From: Litoditis marina
Taxonomy: Eukaryota > Nematoda > Chromadorea > Rhabditida > Rhabditidae
Direction: 5' to 3'
DNA length: 64,000 nucleotides
NCBI GenBank assembly: GCA_964036275.1
Contig: OZ038439.1
Coordinates: forward strand, 16,972,330 to 17,036,329
In this document: positions 32,360-44,129 of the stretch, piece by piece
How the letters are laid out: each line of letters begins with the position of its first letter
Numbering within the stretch: the first letter of the stretch is position 1
Position numbers and translations under genes: made by a program
The notes under the pieces: generated by a model
Told to the model about the DNA's origin: nothing
Seen by the model: the letters and a program-made list of their open reading frames with translations, nothing else
Database searches by the model: none

Positions 32360-34804
32360 ATGAACGCGTGAGTTGTCTTTCTCTCTCTCCTCTCCTCTAT
32401 CTTCTCTCTCTCTCTCTTTCACTCCCTCTCTCTCTTTCACTCTCTCCTTTCTCTCACTTTCTCTTTCTACTCTACACTTTCTGCAGGCCCAACTATCTCG
32501 GAACGAATGATTCGCCGGGCAAATGAAACATTAGAAAAAAAGGCTAGTACTTTCAAGATCCCGATCATTTCACTAAACTCTCTATTTCCAGTCTGATCAT
32601 TCTCTGCCTTTGTGCCTCAGTCTCCGCCCAATACTACTACTACCCCACCTCATACTACACTCCCTTGTACTATTATCCTACGGTAGCAGCGACTCAGGCT
32701 GTCGCTCAACCTCAAAATGACAACACGAACCAGGTATTACAACATTAATGCTTGAAAATTTACTAATTTAATATACAACTTATGTACGTGTATCCCACGG
32801 TTGCAGCCAACTCTACCTAGGAACGATAACACGAACCAGGTATTCAATGTTCATCATTCACAAATTTCTAGTAAGCAGAACATATGCATTCAGGAAATGG
32901 GTTTAAAGTAGGACGATTATGTGGACCAATCCCGTGTCATCGGTCCTTTAAACTGCAATTGAAAAATGTAGTTTAAAGGACTGAAGCGTTGCGATTGGAC
33001 CGCATAATCGTCCTTCTTTAAACTTTGCAGGTCTACTCACGAACCATGTTTCTTGCTATTTGTAAAGAAAAATACAATCATAATTACAGCAGAATCAGCA
33101 ACAGTTCACCAACAACAACCAGCAACAGAACATGCCGGTTGGTTTCAGTTTTCAAATCGAGTTCTTATCAGGCGGCGTAGCAATCTCTCCAATCTCACGA
33201 GAAGTTCATGAGTTTCTCATGAGATACCTCATGAGCTACTCGTGATCTCTCAATGTTGTAGCATAGCAATCAATAGAGTCTCATGAGAAGCTCATGCGAA
33301 TAGCTCATGAGGTGTCTTAAGAGATTTTTGAGGGATTGCTACGCCGCCAGGTTTACACACTATGTATGTTTGAGAACATTAGAGCAAACTTCAAACTGTT
33401 AACTAGTTCCACGTTTTCTCTGTTATAAGTTTCATGCCAAACTCTGAAAATCTGTTAAAAGCGAATATCTTGTTTTTTTCTCTCCAAACAAGTACTTTCT
33501 TTCCAGAACCAGCAACAACAGTTCCAACAACCACAGTACAATCCTCAGAACAATCAGCAGATCGCTCAGGTGAATAGGGTTATCTGTTAAAACTTCACAT
33601 CATGGAAAAGCAACAGATTTTCTATTAAGAAACGGTGGCATACTGTATTAATAACTTTTTATGTGATTTTATTTCTTTTCTCCTTTAAGCTTCGCTGATT
33701 AGTGATTTTATAGTACACTTTGTTGTATGCCATTCAATTTATAGATCTCCTGCCAAATATGAAATATTTATAAAACTGCGACACGTACTGTTCTGAAAAC
33801 GATATTTCAGAACCAGCAAGGCCAGCAGCAGCAGCAGCAGTACAACCCTGCCATGCAGCAACAGGACGGACAGCAGTATACTCAAAATGTACGTTTCAAA
33901 TCCAGTTTCTAAGTTACAACCGAATGAATAAGAAAAAGTTTGCAATTGAATTAAGAACTATATTCAGGACTAAACAAAATGACAAAATGAGTGTTTCACG
34001 ATGGTTGAGTCTTACAGAACTATTAACTAGAGCCGTTGAGGAGTCCCAGGACTCCATGGAGAGTTTGCAACCATATTTATTACACAGCAAAACGAAACAC
34101 TACAGTAGGCGTCTGAATAGTTTGACGGGGATTATGTCAGTGAAAATGAATATTCAATTGGCCATTTTCAGCAGTATACCCAGCAAAACCAGCAGCAGCA
34201 GTACCAACAACCTCAGAACAACAATCAGGTTCTTCTTGTTTCCAAATTAATTTCAAAAAGGAAATGTAATGCATAAAGAAAGCTTCCTTTGTGTTAAGGA
34301 ATTTTTTGAAGTACTGAAGCAAGCATTTTTCCAAATATTTTTTGTTGATCTTCCATATGAGACACTCATACTCATATACTTTCACAACGGAATGCGATAT
34401 ATTCGATTACATCTTCTTTTTGGCAGTAGTCCATGTAGATACCCACTTGAGAAGACTTCACTAGCTAAACGATTAAAATTTAACATGTTCCTGCCTTTAT
34501 CAGTTCCATCAATTGTATCTCGAAACAAGCGGTAATTCACAATTTTCCTCCGAAATGCAAGGGCGAACTACAAACACAGGCAAACAAACATCGTATAGGC
34601 TTCGGTCTAAAATGGCAGACCCTATAATGAGTAATGTAACACACAATTGAAGCATTTACCATGAAAATACTATAGTTATTATTATTGTTACATTTTCAGC
34701 AGCAGGTTCAATACGACTCCACACAGACGAGTGGCAACACGGCGGCAGTGGCAGCCGCTCCCTTGTACTACTACTCTCCGTACTACGTTTACGGAAAGAA
34801 GTAG
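32360..34804 (+). CDS. Secreted Q/N- and Tyr-rich protein ending GKK, unrecognised
   Basis: Not recognised. Eight exons: 32360-32367, 32592-32733, 32807-32839, 33090-33137, 33507-33569, 33811-33888, 34172-34228, 34700-34804, giving 177 residues with one reading frame throughout. Signal peptide MNALIILCLCASVSA, then QYYYYPTSYYTPLYYYPT, then a low-complexity core where five exons of 33-78 nt, all phase 0, encode NQQQ/QQQ units. The last exon ends in a Tyr-rich segment, PLYYYSPYYVYGKK. GKK at the end suits removal of the lysines and amidation (inference). The Tyr blocks at both ends and a prion-like middle suggest a secreted structural or aggregating protein. AATAAA follows at 34830. Intron 1 is CT-rich. 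Confidence 0.8.
32375..32480 (+). repeat. CT-rich tract in intron 1 of Q-rich gene
   Basis: TCTCTCTC/TTTCTC-rich on the plus strand, the sense strand of this gene, mirroring the sense-strand CT tracts of cubilin. Confidence 0.75.
32902..33023. mobile_element. 122-bp MITE with TTAA ends, copy 1
   Basis: Inverted repeats starting TTTAAAGTAGGACGATTATG and ending in its complement, flanked by TTAA. A second copy is at 47128-47250. TTAA ends are typical of piggyBac-type elements (family knowledge). Located in an intron of the Q-rich gene. Confidence 0.75.
33171..33348. mobile_element. 178-bp MITE-like element
   Basis: Ends GGCGGCGTAGCAATC and its reverse complement GATTGCTACGCCGCC. The inside has repeated CTCATGAG palindromes. 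In the intron between Q-rich exons 33090-33137 and 33507-33569. Confidence 0.75.
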
Positions 34805-34829
34805 ACTGTAAACAGCGCACATGAATCTC

Positions 34830-34835
34830 AATAAA
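34830..34835 (+). terminator. Polyadenylation signal of Q-rich gene
   Basis: AATAAA 26 nt after the stop codon. Confidence 0.75.
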
Positions 34836-35775
34836 GAATTCTATACGAAGTGGAGTGTGTTTTGTTCATCCTCTGATTGATTAACTCTCTTTCTTGCGAG
34901 TCATATAAGAGAGATGAAGTGAAATTTTAGACGGTAAAACACAAACACATTCGAACCCGGAGAGACATGTCGAAAACTTGACAAGAAGAATAACTCAAAA
35001 CGCAATCGGTCTTACAAAGTAATTTATTTGTAAATAAGGTTGCAATACATATGAAATAACCGAAACGAAAAACGGAACGTACATAGGTTTCCGGTTTAAA
35101 AACGGCTCTCTCACATTTCGGTTCAATACTTAGAAATCGGAACCCAAGTTGTTTCAATATTCCCCCCATGTTAGTAACAACAGTGGCAACAGACTATACA
35201 ATATAGATGTCAGCAAGTACTATGATTATCGTACGTGGTACAGTAGAGCCAAACAGCCGATGAACGCTGAAACACGAATTGATTAAAAACAGCTTCAAAG
35301 TAAGAGCCTAAATATGCCGATATATGTATCACAACTACGCCGTCTGCACTAAAACCTTCAGGGGATGAAATTAGGTGAGTTGAAGTTTGAAGTCATTACA
35401 CGCCACATTCGCAAATTCTGGAAAAAAAGTGCTATTTCGAACGGTTTAGTAAGTGTGAAAAAGGCTGAATGAGCAGTAAGGGTCTCGCCACGGAGACCCG
35501 GAAGTTCAGTCGTGGAACTGAACTAGCGAGTTTCCAAGCGAGCCTTTCACCATTCACCGAGCGAGTCATTACACGCCACATTTGCAAATTCTGGAAAAAA
35601 AGAAAACGAAAACACAACGTGACTAACGAACGCCGGTCTAAAATATCTTAGTCGATCAAAAGTTCTTTCTCTCTACACGTCTTCACGTAAGACGTAGACA
35701 AGAATACCGGTAAACTCGTTGACTATTTTCTTCATTCAATGCGTTTCTTCGGTCTATTCGCCTTGTTTCGGTTGA
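34836..35775. other. Intergenic DNA with a 38-bp direct repeat
   Basis: A 38-bp sequence with CATTACACGCCACATT and AAATTCTGG occurs at 35392-35429 and 35565-35602. Between them lie two short hairpins (GGGTCTC/GAGACCC and GTTCAG/CTGAAC). Contains the presumed promoter of the RING gene; no TATA box seen. Confidence 0.5.
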
Positions 35776-38109
35776 ATGTTTCCGCTGCCTCTTCAAGTTT
35801 CGCACAAAAAACTGTTTGGCGGCGTCGGATTCGAGTTGCCCCCGAACCCGTTGGACACGTTACCGAACACAAGGATTGGAGCAGGTTGGTCAATTTTAGT
35901 TTGACATAATAATATGATATTAGTTATTAGTTCAATACAAAAAGTTAAAATTTTTCCTGACAAACATCTACAGAGTTTGAACTCGACATACGCCTTGTTT
36001 TTCGAATTATGACTACAAAGTAACGGAAATAAACTACAAAACAGCGGAGAGTTGGGCAACAGACACTGTAAAAACTTTGGAAGAAGCTAACCTTATTACT
36101 GAGGTGTTGGGGGTATAGTTTTGTTCGATAATAGATAGTTCGTCCTATGCTATCATAATTCCTGGTTGCGGATGGCTTGCAGGATATTTTTTAAAGTTTC
36201 CGGACGCACTCATTGCATGGATCATCCACTCTGAAGTTAAAAACCGACTTGTTTACCAAGGTTCGCCGAAAACCCAAGTTGTGAATCAAGGATCTGACGT
36301 TTTACCAGGAACTTGGTGTACGATTGTGCACCAATCTCTGACTTCACAACTTAGTATCAGCTAGTGACCAATTTGGTAGGTCGGACCTCGGTAGACAACT
36401 CGGTTTTTAACTTCAGAGCAGCTTCCATAGTTTATAATTGTTTCTCGCATTGTGATCATTGATCATTGTTGGTTCATTGTTGAACATTTCCAGGAAAGGA
36501 CCCCAATGCACATCCGTTTGGCGATGAGCCAGTGCTGATGTTTCGACCCTTCCAGGTCAGTTGAAAAAAGAATTGATGGTAACATTTCAAAAACGCCATT
36601 GCACATTTTATAACAGTAAGCGTGTCAAGGAACAATATTTCGTAACGATTTGAAGTGATCTAATAAATCTTGAAAATCTTGAAATTTTGAAGCGTGTGAT
36701 GAAACCTTTGTAGAGGTTTCACTAGCGAAAACGGCCAAGAATAGAACGAGAACTGTTTCTCATTCTGGTGTGTTGGATTTGATATCGGTAGATTCTGAAT
36801 ATGACAGATCTGATCTAAACGTCTTTTTCATTCATTTATCTGATTGATAATCTTCCAGTTCCGGAAAAACGAAAACGGCTTATGTTGTAAAAGCTCCGTA
36901 ACACAGCAGAAAACAATACACAGTACTTTCTCAATTAAAAGCATCTGTTATAGGAGTTGTGATGTGACAGGAGATATGGGGAGTGACTGAGTTATTGTTG
37001 TAGTTTGATCTCGTAACATGCCGTGATTCACAACTCTCGACCGAAAAGCAGAGATACCAAACTACAAACACAGTGGAATAAGGCAACGTGTAGGGTAGGG
37101 TCTAATCAACGCAGGCATGCGCGGCGTACTTTGCCCTGTTCCTATTTTGCTGTTCTGTAGTTTGATCCCGCTTCTTTTCGGGGTAAACTCGTGAATTTTG
37201 TTTCGAGATCAAACTACAGAGATGTGTTGGTCTCTGTCTTTGCATCGTATCGGCTTGCTTTGGAGAGAGCGAACCCTGATGAAAAACTATGAAATTCATT
37301 AGGTTTTGAGCCAGAAAGGCTATGAGTTCTCAAGTTTCGTTCTGTTGAAGTTTAATTCAAGGGCATTTTTATGTATTAACAAAGCTTAATATACCCTAGG
37401 CTCGCCAGTGAACTGTACAACAGCAGTAGTTGCAGAAACCCCGCCTCACCCTGCCTGAGATCCCCATCTGCTCGAATCTTCTGATGTACCGAAAGTTCGT
37501 TCACAACCAACAGCCGTGCTCCATTTGTGAACGACCGCTGAACGTGTTTCACGTCAATACCATCCTGCCTTGCGCACATTTGGTGCATTTGGGTAAGTTT
37601 TATGCTGCTTTTATCATAGTCATTCGTAAAATCTGTCGTTTTGATGTTCCTTGGTGGAGGAAACGTTCACTGGTAAAGTTTCTATGTACGTGTTCAATGT
37701 ACATAAGTTATACAAGGTGAATCGCTGAGACGTTGTCACTTTTACAAGATGATGTTGAAGACTAAAAGAGTGATGTAAACAACAACTTATGAAATAGTTG
37801 TACGGTAAACCTAACACAAAAAATACTGTCTTCTTGTGTATTTTCCAGTTTTTAGCACAATAGGGGGAACGTATTGAAAAAGTTGATGTTCATCCAAAAA
37901 TGAAAGCATATTCAATCATCCCAGATTCAAAGTTGTTTGCAGAAGAGTTCAATTGAAAATATTCAAGAAAATATGTTTTTACAGAGTGCTTTGAGGAGTC
38001 GTTCTCCTCGAACAAAGCCTGTTGCAAGTGTGAGATTCTGAAGAGAAAAAAGAGAAGTAGAATGGATTATCTGTTTGTTATTCTCTGTTGTCTATATAAA
38101 TACAAATGA
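35776..38109 (+). CDS. Small RING-H2 finger protein, 150 residues
   Basis: Exons 35776-35884, 36494-36555, 37436-37592, 37985-38109 sum to 453 nt with all phases matching. The N-terminal half (MFPLPLQVSHKKLFGG, then GKDPNAHPFGDEPVLMF) is Pro-rich and unrecognised. The RING reads PCSIC, 13 residues, PCAHLVHLEC, then CCKC, i.e. C-x2-C...C-x-H-x2-H-x2-C...C-x2-C, a compact C3H2C3 pattern. Such domains usually recruit E2 enzymes in ubiquitin ligases. The tail KRKKRSRMDYLFVILCCLYKYK is basic then hydrophobic, possibly a tail anchor. The start is chosen because the exon-1 frame that joins the rest opens at this ATG. Substrates unknown. Confidence 0.7.
37001..37066. repeat. Dispersed palindromic repeat (GTAGTTTGATC type)
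   Basis: TAGTTTGATC at the left and CCAAACTACA at the right with an AT/CG core. A member of the family also seen at 14933-15000, 16971-17033 and 37157-37218. Confidence 0.6.
37157..37218. repeat. Dispersed palindromic repeat (GTAGTTTGATC type)
   Basis: GTAGTTTGATC and GATCAAACTAC are perfect inverted ends, 62 bp overall. In a RING-gene intron. Just after it lies CGGCTTGCTTTGGAGAGAGC, inverse of sequences near 12050 and 14860. Confidence 0.7.
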
Positions 38110-38231
38110 ATTTATTGTTATTGGAACGCTTCTCGATATCGGCTGTTCTCTAATTAAACAGTCACTATCGGTACGGCAACAATCAATATAAACAACCTTC
38201 TTTATCATTTTTATTTCGCTGCAAAATGTGA

Positions 38232-38870
38232 TCATTGGCTTGTCTGAGGTTGGAATCCGGCTTCTCTCTTCCCGTAATATCCGTATCCGTAAGAGGGATA
38301 TCCGGAATATCCTCCGTAATAAGAGGAAGAAGGGTAACCGTAACTGGAGTAACCGGAATAGCTGGGGTAGCCGGAGTAACCGTATCCGTAACCGCCCAAC
38401 TGAATCACTGGTATCGTTAAAAACGTATTTATAAGGCTATTTTCAAACTGTTCTTGACTTAACAGCGAAATCCAGTCACTTTCAATTTGAAGCCACTCCC
38501 AGCCACATTCACTAGTTTTTCATTCTTTGCCTTTAATTGGTACATCTATGAACAGCACAAATATATGCTACGGAACATTGTGTGACATTCTCATTTTTAG
38601 CATACAGAGATTGAAACTTACATAATATGCATCAGTTTGAGTGACTACAGCACAGAGAACGAGCACGGCGGCGAGGATTAGGCTGGAACATTTGAACGTT
38701 GAGTGATTATTCATTCCAGTTGGTTGATTGAATAAAATTGTTGCAAACATAAACTGTCTTGAAATCATCTTCGTGAAATAACTCCATGTTCGAATAGAGA
38801 ATAGTAGTGCTTTCACAACTGTAAACAAATTGTTGCATTATAGCAAAACCAACCATTTGACTGAGGACAT
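38232..38870 (-). CDS. GY-rich secreted peptide 1
   Basis: Exons 38854-38870, 38622-38682, 38232-38399; 81 residues. MSSVKC then the leader LILAAVLVLCAVVTQTDA, mature YYLGGYGYGYSGYPSYSGY through SYYGGYSGYPSYGYGYYG, then KR and EAGFQPQTSQ. GKR is the usual processing and amidation signal, predicting an amidated GY-rich peptide plus a short tail peptide. Composition and architecture resemble nematode caenacins and YGGYG-type NLP peptides, which are epidermal antimicrobial effectors; that role is inferred. Proline to threonine in the tail is unique to this copy. No TATA box is visible upstream; AATAAA follows the stop. Divergent partner is peptide 2, 556 bp away. Confidence 0.85.
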
Positions 38871-39295
38871 GGTTGAAGTTCGAATACTGAATTCTCTCTG
38901 GCCTTGTACCTTAAGTACTCACAGCTGTGCATGTTTGTGAACGCCACGTTCTGACAAGTTATTTTTAACTCTCAAAAAAGTGGAAACATCGCGGAGCTCT
39001 TTTGCGCGAACTTTTTGTCGGGCGGAAGTGCAAACTTTGTCATGGCATGCTCCTGAGAACGTAAATACATAACTGGTAGTTCAAATTCGATAAACTTCAT
39101 ATTTTACGAAATTTAACCGAAACGCAACAGGATCAGACTACACGGCGGATTACATGATGGAAAATAATATGGGACTTGAGTTGAAAAAGTGTTTCTCAGT
39201 CCTGCTTTGAATACAGAGAGACCGTCATGATTAGTTTACAGAAAAGTTAACAGAAAACTGTTTTAAATTCCATTCTCGCTTGTTTGCTCTAACAT

Positions 39296-39388
39296 TTTTT
39301 TTATTATTTGCCCAAGTTGCGGTGACAAACTTTTTGGCAGCTCAATATTAGAGACAAACATACTGTTCTCGCCGCGGGTAGTATAAAA
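39296..39388 (+). promoter_or_regulatory. Class A peptide-gene promoter (peptide 2)
   Basis: Contains AAGTTGCGG, CAAACTTTTTGGCAGCTCA, ATATTAGAGACAAACA and TATAAAAGAAGTGGGAAC. The same series of boxes precedes peptides 4 and 7, and in decayed form 3 and 5. Confidence 0.7.
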
Positions 39389-39426
39389 GAAGTGGGAACG
39401 TGGTTGAGATCATTCAGTCTCCAATC

Positions 39427-40043
39427 ATGTCCTCAGCTAAGTGGTGAGTAGAAGTTTTTAAATTTTGATTCATTATCAGTTGAATAGTAATCAAAGTATC
39501 TAAATAACTATTTCAATCCACCGTTCCGGAATAATTTTTGCTTCCATATTAGTTCGGAGTGTCATTTTCTCAACTAAAACTTATCTTTTCGAAATGTTTC
39601 AGCCTAATCCTCGCCGCCGTGCTCGTTCTCTGTGCTGTAGTCACTCAAACTGATGCATATTATGTAAGTCACCAATCAAAAAAATGAATTTCGTATCTAT
39701 TTATACAAGTCAACTCAATAGAACTCACACTTATTGCAAACACCACAATTTGTTGGAAAAGTTGGTCGTTCGTACTACGTTGTAGAATTATTACGTTGCA
39801 GCACATAAACCGACAAAAACCGTTAACTGGTCGCATTATGATACTACGGGTCTTAATGAATGTTCTTTATTCCAGTTAAGCGGTTACGGATACGGTTACT
39901 CTGGTTACCCCAGCTATTCCGGTTACTCCAGCTACGGTTATCCTACTTCCTCTTATTACGGAGGATATTCCGGATATCCCTCTTACGGATACGGATATTA
40001 CGGGAAGAGAGAAGCCGGATTCCAACCTCAGCCAAGCCAATGA
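39427..40043 (+). CDS. GY-rich secreted peptide 2
   Basis: Exons 39427-39443, 39603-39663, 39876-40043; 81 residues, MSSAKC leader. Differs from most copies by LSGYGYG at the start of exon 3 and YPTSS in the centre; the GKR site and EAGFQPQPSQ tail are intact. TATAAAA at 39382-39388. The TGCCAATGAA 3' motif lies at 40081. Exon 2 is nearly identical to that of the other copies, the introns are not. Confidence 0.88.
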
Positions 40044-40243
40044 TCTACGAAACAAAATATACTGTATCTCTATTAAAAACTGCCAATGAAACATTTTATA
40101 TCATTCTGTTATGATTTATCGTGTACTTCACCATAGAAATTTGGAATGTTTGGAGAAATGGGAAAAACCAGAACTACTCATGCGAAAATGAAAATTTTAG
40201 TGAACCAGTACCTTTTTTTACAAGTCATAATTCGAAACTTCGA

Positions 40244-41518
40244 ACAAGGGAACTTGATGATGATTGATGATTTATTACGCAAATGAAAGCGTGAAAAATA
40301 TGAAAAATAGGAATGAAAAAGTAAGAAGAAACCAGAAGTTGAGATACAACATTGGATAATACAGTCACAGAATGAAATATGAAGACAATGCAGTAACGAG
40401 TACAGTAACACGATGTATATATATAAAAGTTGTCACAAAAGTACAATCAGAAACTGAACAAGGTGTAACACAATGCATTAGACTACGAATAATGGGAACT
40501 AACAGATACGTTCAATTCTAAACCTAGTTAACGGTTTCTAGCAAGTACCTTTTCATGCTTTTGACACATAGCGGCATTGTTTTATTCTTGGTTATCTTCA
40601 AGTATTTCGAGCCAGCTCTTATAGTGAAAAACTGTGCTCTAGTTTTGAATTTCGGCGCACTGAAACGTAATTTCAAACTCGCACCCCTTGTGCGCGAATT
40701 ATCGAAGTTGTAGAAGTTTGATGCAGTGAGGCCTGATTGTTCGTTTACAATTTTGTGTACCATGATCAAGTCAAAAACTTTGCGTCGTTTTTCAAGTGAA
40801 TGAAGACCTAACTTTCGGTTTCTAAACTCAGCGGACGGTATTTTGCAGTAGCTATAACCTCCTTGTCGCATGAACAACTTTCTAGTAAAGTCATTCTGCA
40901 CCGATTCAATCGCTCTAACATACATTCTTTCGGAGTTGAAGACAGTACAACCACTTTCAACAAGCGGACGGATATATGTTTTGTAAACCTTAATCCATGT
41001 TAAGTTATTTTTCAATTTCAAACACTTGAACATATTAAATGTTCTTCTTTTTGCAGCAGCTACTATTCGCTTGCAATGATCGGCAAAGGTTAGACTACTT
41101 GTAATAGTGAAACCTAAGTCACGTACAGTTTCACAACCACCTATCATAGTTCCATTTACGGTGTACACATTCTTAGGATTTCTACTACCAATGTGAAGCA
41201 CTTTGGTTTTTTCCACTGACAAAGGTAACTCCCACTGAACCGACCAAGAATACATAGTGTCAATGGACTCTTGCAAATGTTCTCTACTTTCATTTTCTGA
41301 GAAATTTTGGTAGATTTTCGTATCATCTGCAAAAACCTTGCAACTTACTAAACCCGGTTTAAGAAGTAAACTGGGTACTTCGCAAGTGTAAGCACTGAAT
41401 AGCAGTGGAGAGAGAGCCCCACCTTGAGGTACACCACTAGTTATTGTGAACACGTCAGATAAACTTTCTTTAACTTTAACTTGAAAAGTTCTTTGTAATA
41501 AAAACTTTTCTAGCCGAG
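40244..41518 (-). mobile_element. LINE, 3' half: reverse transcriptase C-terminal part and 3' UTR
   Basis: An intact ORF (stop at 40524) with RT motifs in order: SGVPQGGALSPLLF, the FADD catalytic box in KVFADDTKIY, then thumb-like sequence with LGFTITSSLTF and the C-terminal CTVFNSERMY. Frame is open upstream to about 41518 (LEKFLLQRTFQVKV). The 3' UTR ends near 40250 with AATAAATCATCAATCATC, a short simple tail. Jockey/CR1-like non-LTR type by the RT motif spelling. The 5' half is at 49701-50650, beyond an inserted element. Confidence 0.85.
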
Positions 41519-42409
41519 TCTAGGATCAAACAGCGGATCCATTTGGGCGACACCCAATGAGCGGAAAAAATACAGCAGGGGTCAAAAGCGCAACGCGCTG
41601 TTTGGGCGAGGACCATAATAGCAGAGAATTATCGCGCTCACTTTGAGGGAATTTGCCGCGATGGGCATGGTGCGGGCTGCGCACTTAAAGGTCTAACATT
41701 GAATAGTCCTGCAAAGAGCAGACAGTAAATGAGGCGCGAAATCACATTTTTTCGAACAATGAATGAATTTTTTGTGCTTCTTGCCGTCATCTTTTGTGTT
41801 GGATATTTTCTTCTATTCTTTGTTTACAGTCATTTATTTAGTCGTTTTCTTGTTCAATTTTAATACTATGATGGAAATTATCGCCAGATCTTGTTGTTTG
41901 ATAATGTGTACTTAATGTTGTTGTTAAGTGAGATAGATATATGTTCAAATCTGATTAGCTTATTATACCTAAAATTAAGAATATGTGTCTCAACTTCTGA
42001 TTTTCTTCTCATTTTTTCATTCTCATTTTACATATTTTGCTAGTAGATTCCTAGAATATACTATTTCAGGCTTTTAAACTGAGCTTGTCAAATTGGCAAA
42101 TTTAGGCTATTTCAGACATATCCCGGTTTCTGGGTAGGCTGAACTGAGCTGAAATAGAGCTGAAAGTTTACCAGAATCTAACTCTTGCTCGTATTTTTAT
42201 TTCTCAGGCGGCGTTGTTACTTTCCTGTATATAAGTGTTTGCGTTTTTCAGGAGGCCGTTGACATATTTATAAATATTCGATGAAGAATTGTTATAGTGG
42301 GCCGCAGGACAATTTTCATTCAGAGGAGTGAGCATTCAAAGGACAAGGCGAGCGTAAATTTACTGAAAAATACGTGAGTACATTACGACTATCATTTTTT
42401 TGTTGTTAT

Positions 42410-44080
42410 CTAGGACCATACACCGCCAGAGCCTCTCATAGAGGAGGGAGTCGCGAACAAATCCTTGTAAAAAGTAGGGGTCGCGAGCTGGTAACAAACG
42501 AATTTTTGACAAAATCTGCTATAATTCGTAAAAAGTGGGGGACCACGAAGTGTGTGAGTTCTGTTCGGTTTACCGTTTTCTGCAAAAAGTGAACAATACG
42601 ATGTTGTGAATGAGTGTGCAACAAAAAAAGAACAATACATTTGTTTGCACTACGGTTCACAAAAAACAGAATATACGAAGTATAACTTGAACGTAAAAGT
42701 GCATAGTGGTTTCCCCTAAGAACGTTGTGAACCGTTGTGCAAACAAATGTATTGTTCTTTTTTTGTTGCACACTCATTCACAACATCGTATTGTTCACTT
42801 TTTGCAGAAAACGGTGAAACCGAACAGAACTCACACACTTCCTGGTCCCCCACTTTTTACGAATTGTTCTTTTTTTGCTAGTTGTACTAGTACAACCAGT
42901 CCTAGAGTTGACTAGAAAAACGATTTTTGAATAGTGGTAACTATCAAACATCCTGATATCTGGAAGTTCCAAGTTTTCAAACGATGTGATCCTGGGTTTT
43001 CAAAATAATTTTTGCGCCAACTAATCTTTTAAGTTGGCGTGATAGGCGAAACTTGTTGAAAAACAGCTTTTTTCCGCTTCGTTAATTGAAATCTGAGTAT
43101 TGTGAGAAATATGCGTCATTACAGTACAAAGAAAATCGTTTCTCAATTGGCGCGAACGGGCGCGCCAATTGAGATATGGAATATGTTACTCTAAATGGTA
43201 ACAAATAACTTGGAATGAATGGCCTCGACCAATTAGCACGATTTCCGACTGTTTTTTTGGTTCAGAAACCCTATTTTCAATTTTGGCGCCAACTGGCGAA
43301 TAAAGTACCGTTTTGGCGCAGAACGTCGAAGAAATGTTGGTATCCAAGCCGTATTCGTTAACTATGTTCATAGTTCGGACATCTGTGGAACATTTCGCTC
43401 GTTACCCTACTTGCCTGGCGTTGTTCTATTTTGGCGCCACAGGGCGCCAGCGTTTAGCGCCAAATATAAACCAGGACACCAAATTTCCAGAGAAGGCTGG
43501 GATTCACTAATCTAACCTCTGTGCAAAATTTCGGAGCATTTCATCCATGGGAACACATATTTTCCAGCTTCTGGCGCCTATTGGCGCCCTTGCCAAGCGC
43601 CAAACAAAACGTGACATCACCAAACTTTCGGGGCCGCGCTAACTTTGGGGTTTACACATGTGTGCCAAATTTCAGCCGAATCCGTCCAGTAGTTAAAAAA
43701 ATAATTTTCTATGCGGACATTGGACGAGCGACGAGGGACAACGGAAATTTTCGTAACGACACGACAGCATAAAATTTTTCAACTTTGACCGATTCTCCTA
43801 ATTTTTTCACACAGCATGTATTTGATAGATATCTAGCTCTCTCTCTCTCTTTTTAAATTTCGAAAAAATGTTTTATTTGAAGACTTTTGTGGTTTGGAAG
43901 CCAAAAATGGGGGCGCAATGGCCAAACCGAACACAACTCACACGCAGCGCTTCGCGCTGCGCGCGATTCTACGGAATGTAGTTGAATGTCGCCGTTTTGG
44001 GGGGTCGCGGCACAAGAAAACATAGAGGGGTCGTGAGAATTTTGCGAGAATGGGAATCCCTTGGCGGTGTATGTCTAGGA
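42410..44080. mobile_element. Nested 1.67-kb inverted-repeat element
   Basis: Ends CTAGGACCATACACCGCCA and the inverse of TCCTAGACATACACCGCCA, with sub-terminal similarity (GTCGCG, CATAGAGG). Carries a long hairpin and a region rich in GGCGCC/TTGGCGC words (43020-43620). No convincing ORF. Confidence 0.65.
42520..42868. repeat. Long hairpin, about 143-bp arms and 62-bp loop
   Basis: Arms 42520-42662 and 42725-42868 are inverted copies (for example GTGTGCAACAAAAAAAGAAC against its complement). A transcript would form long dsRNA. Confidence 0.85.
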
Positions 44081-44129
44081 CGCGTGTGGTATCTTTTACG
44101 CTAAACTACATTGTAGCTTCCGTCACTAC

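Noticed and set aside
35480..35525. Two adjacent short hairpins resembling part of a tRNA
   Set aside because: No anticodon arm, T-loop or box A/B pattern.
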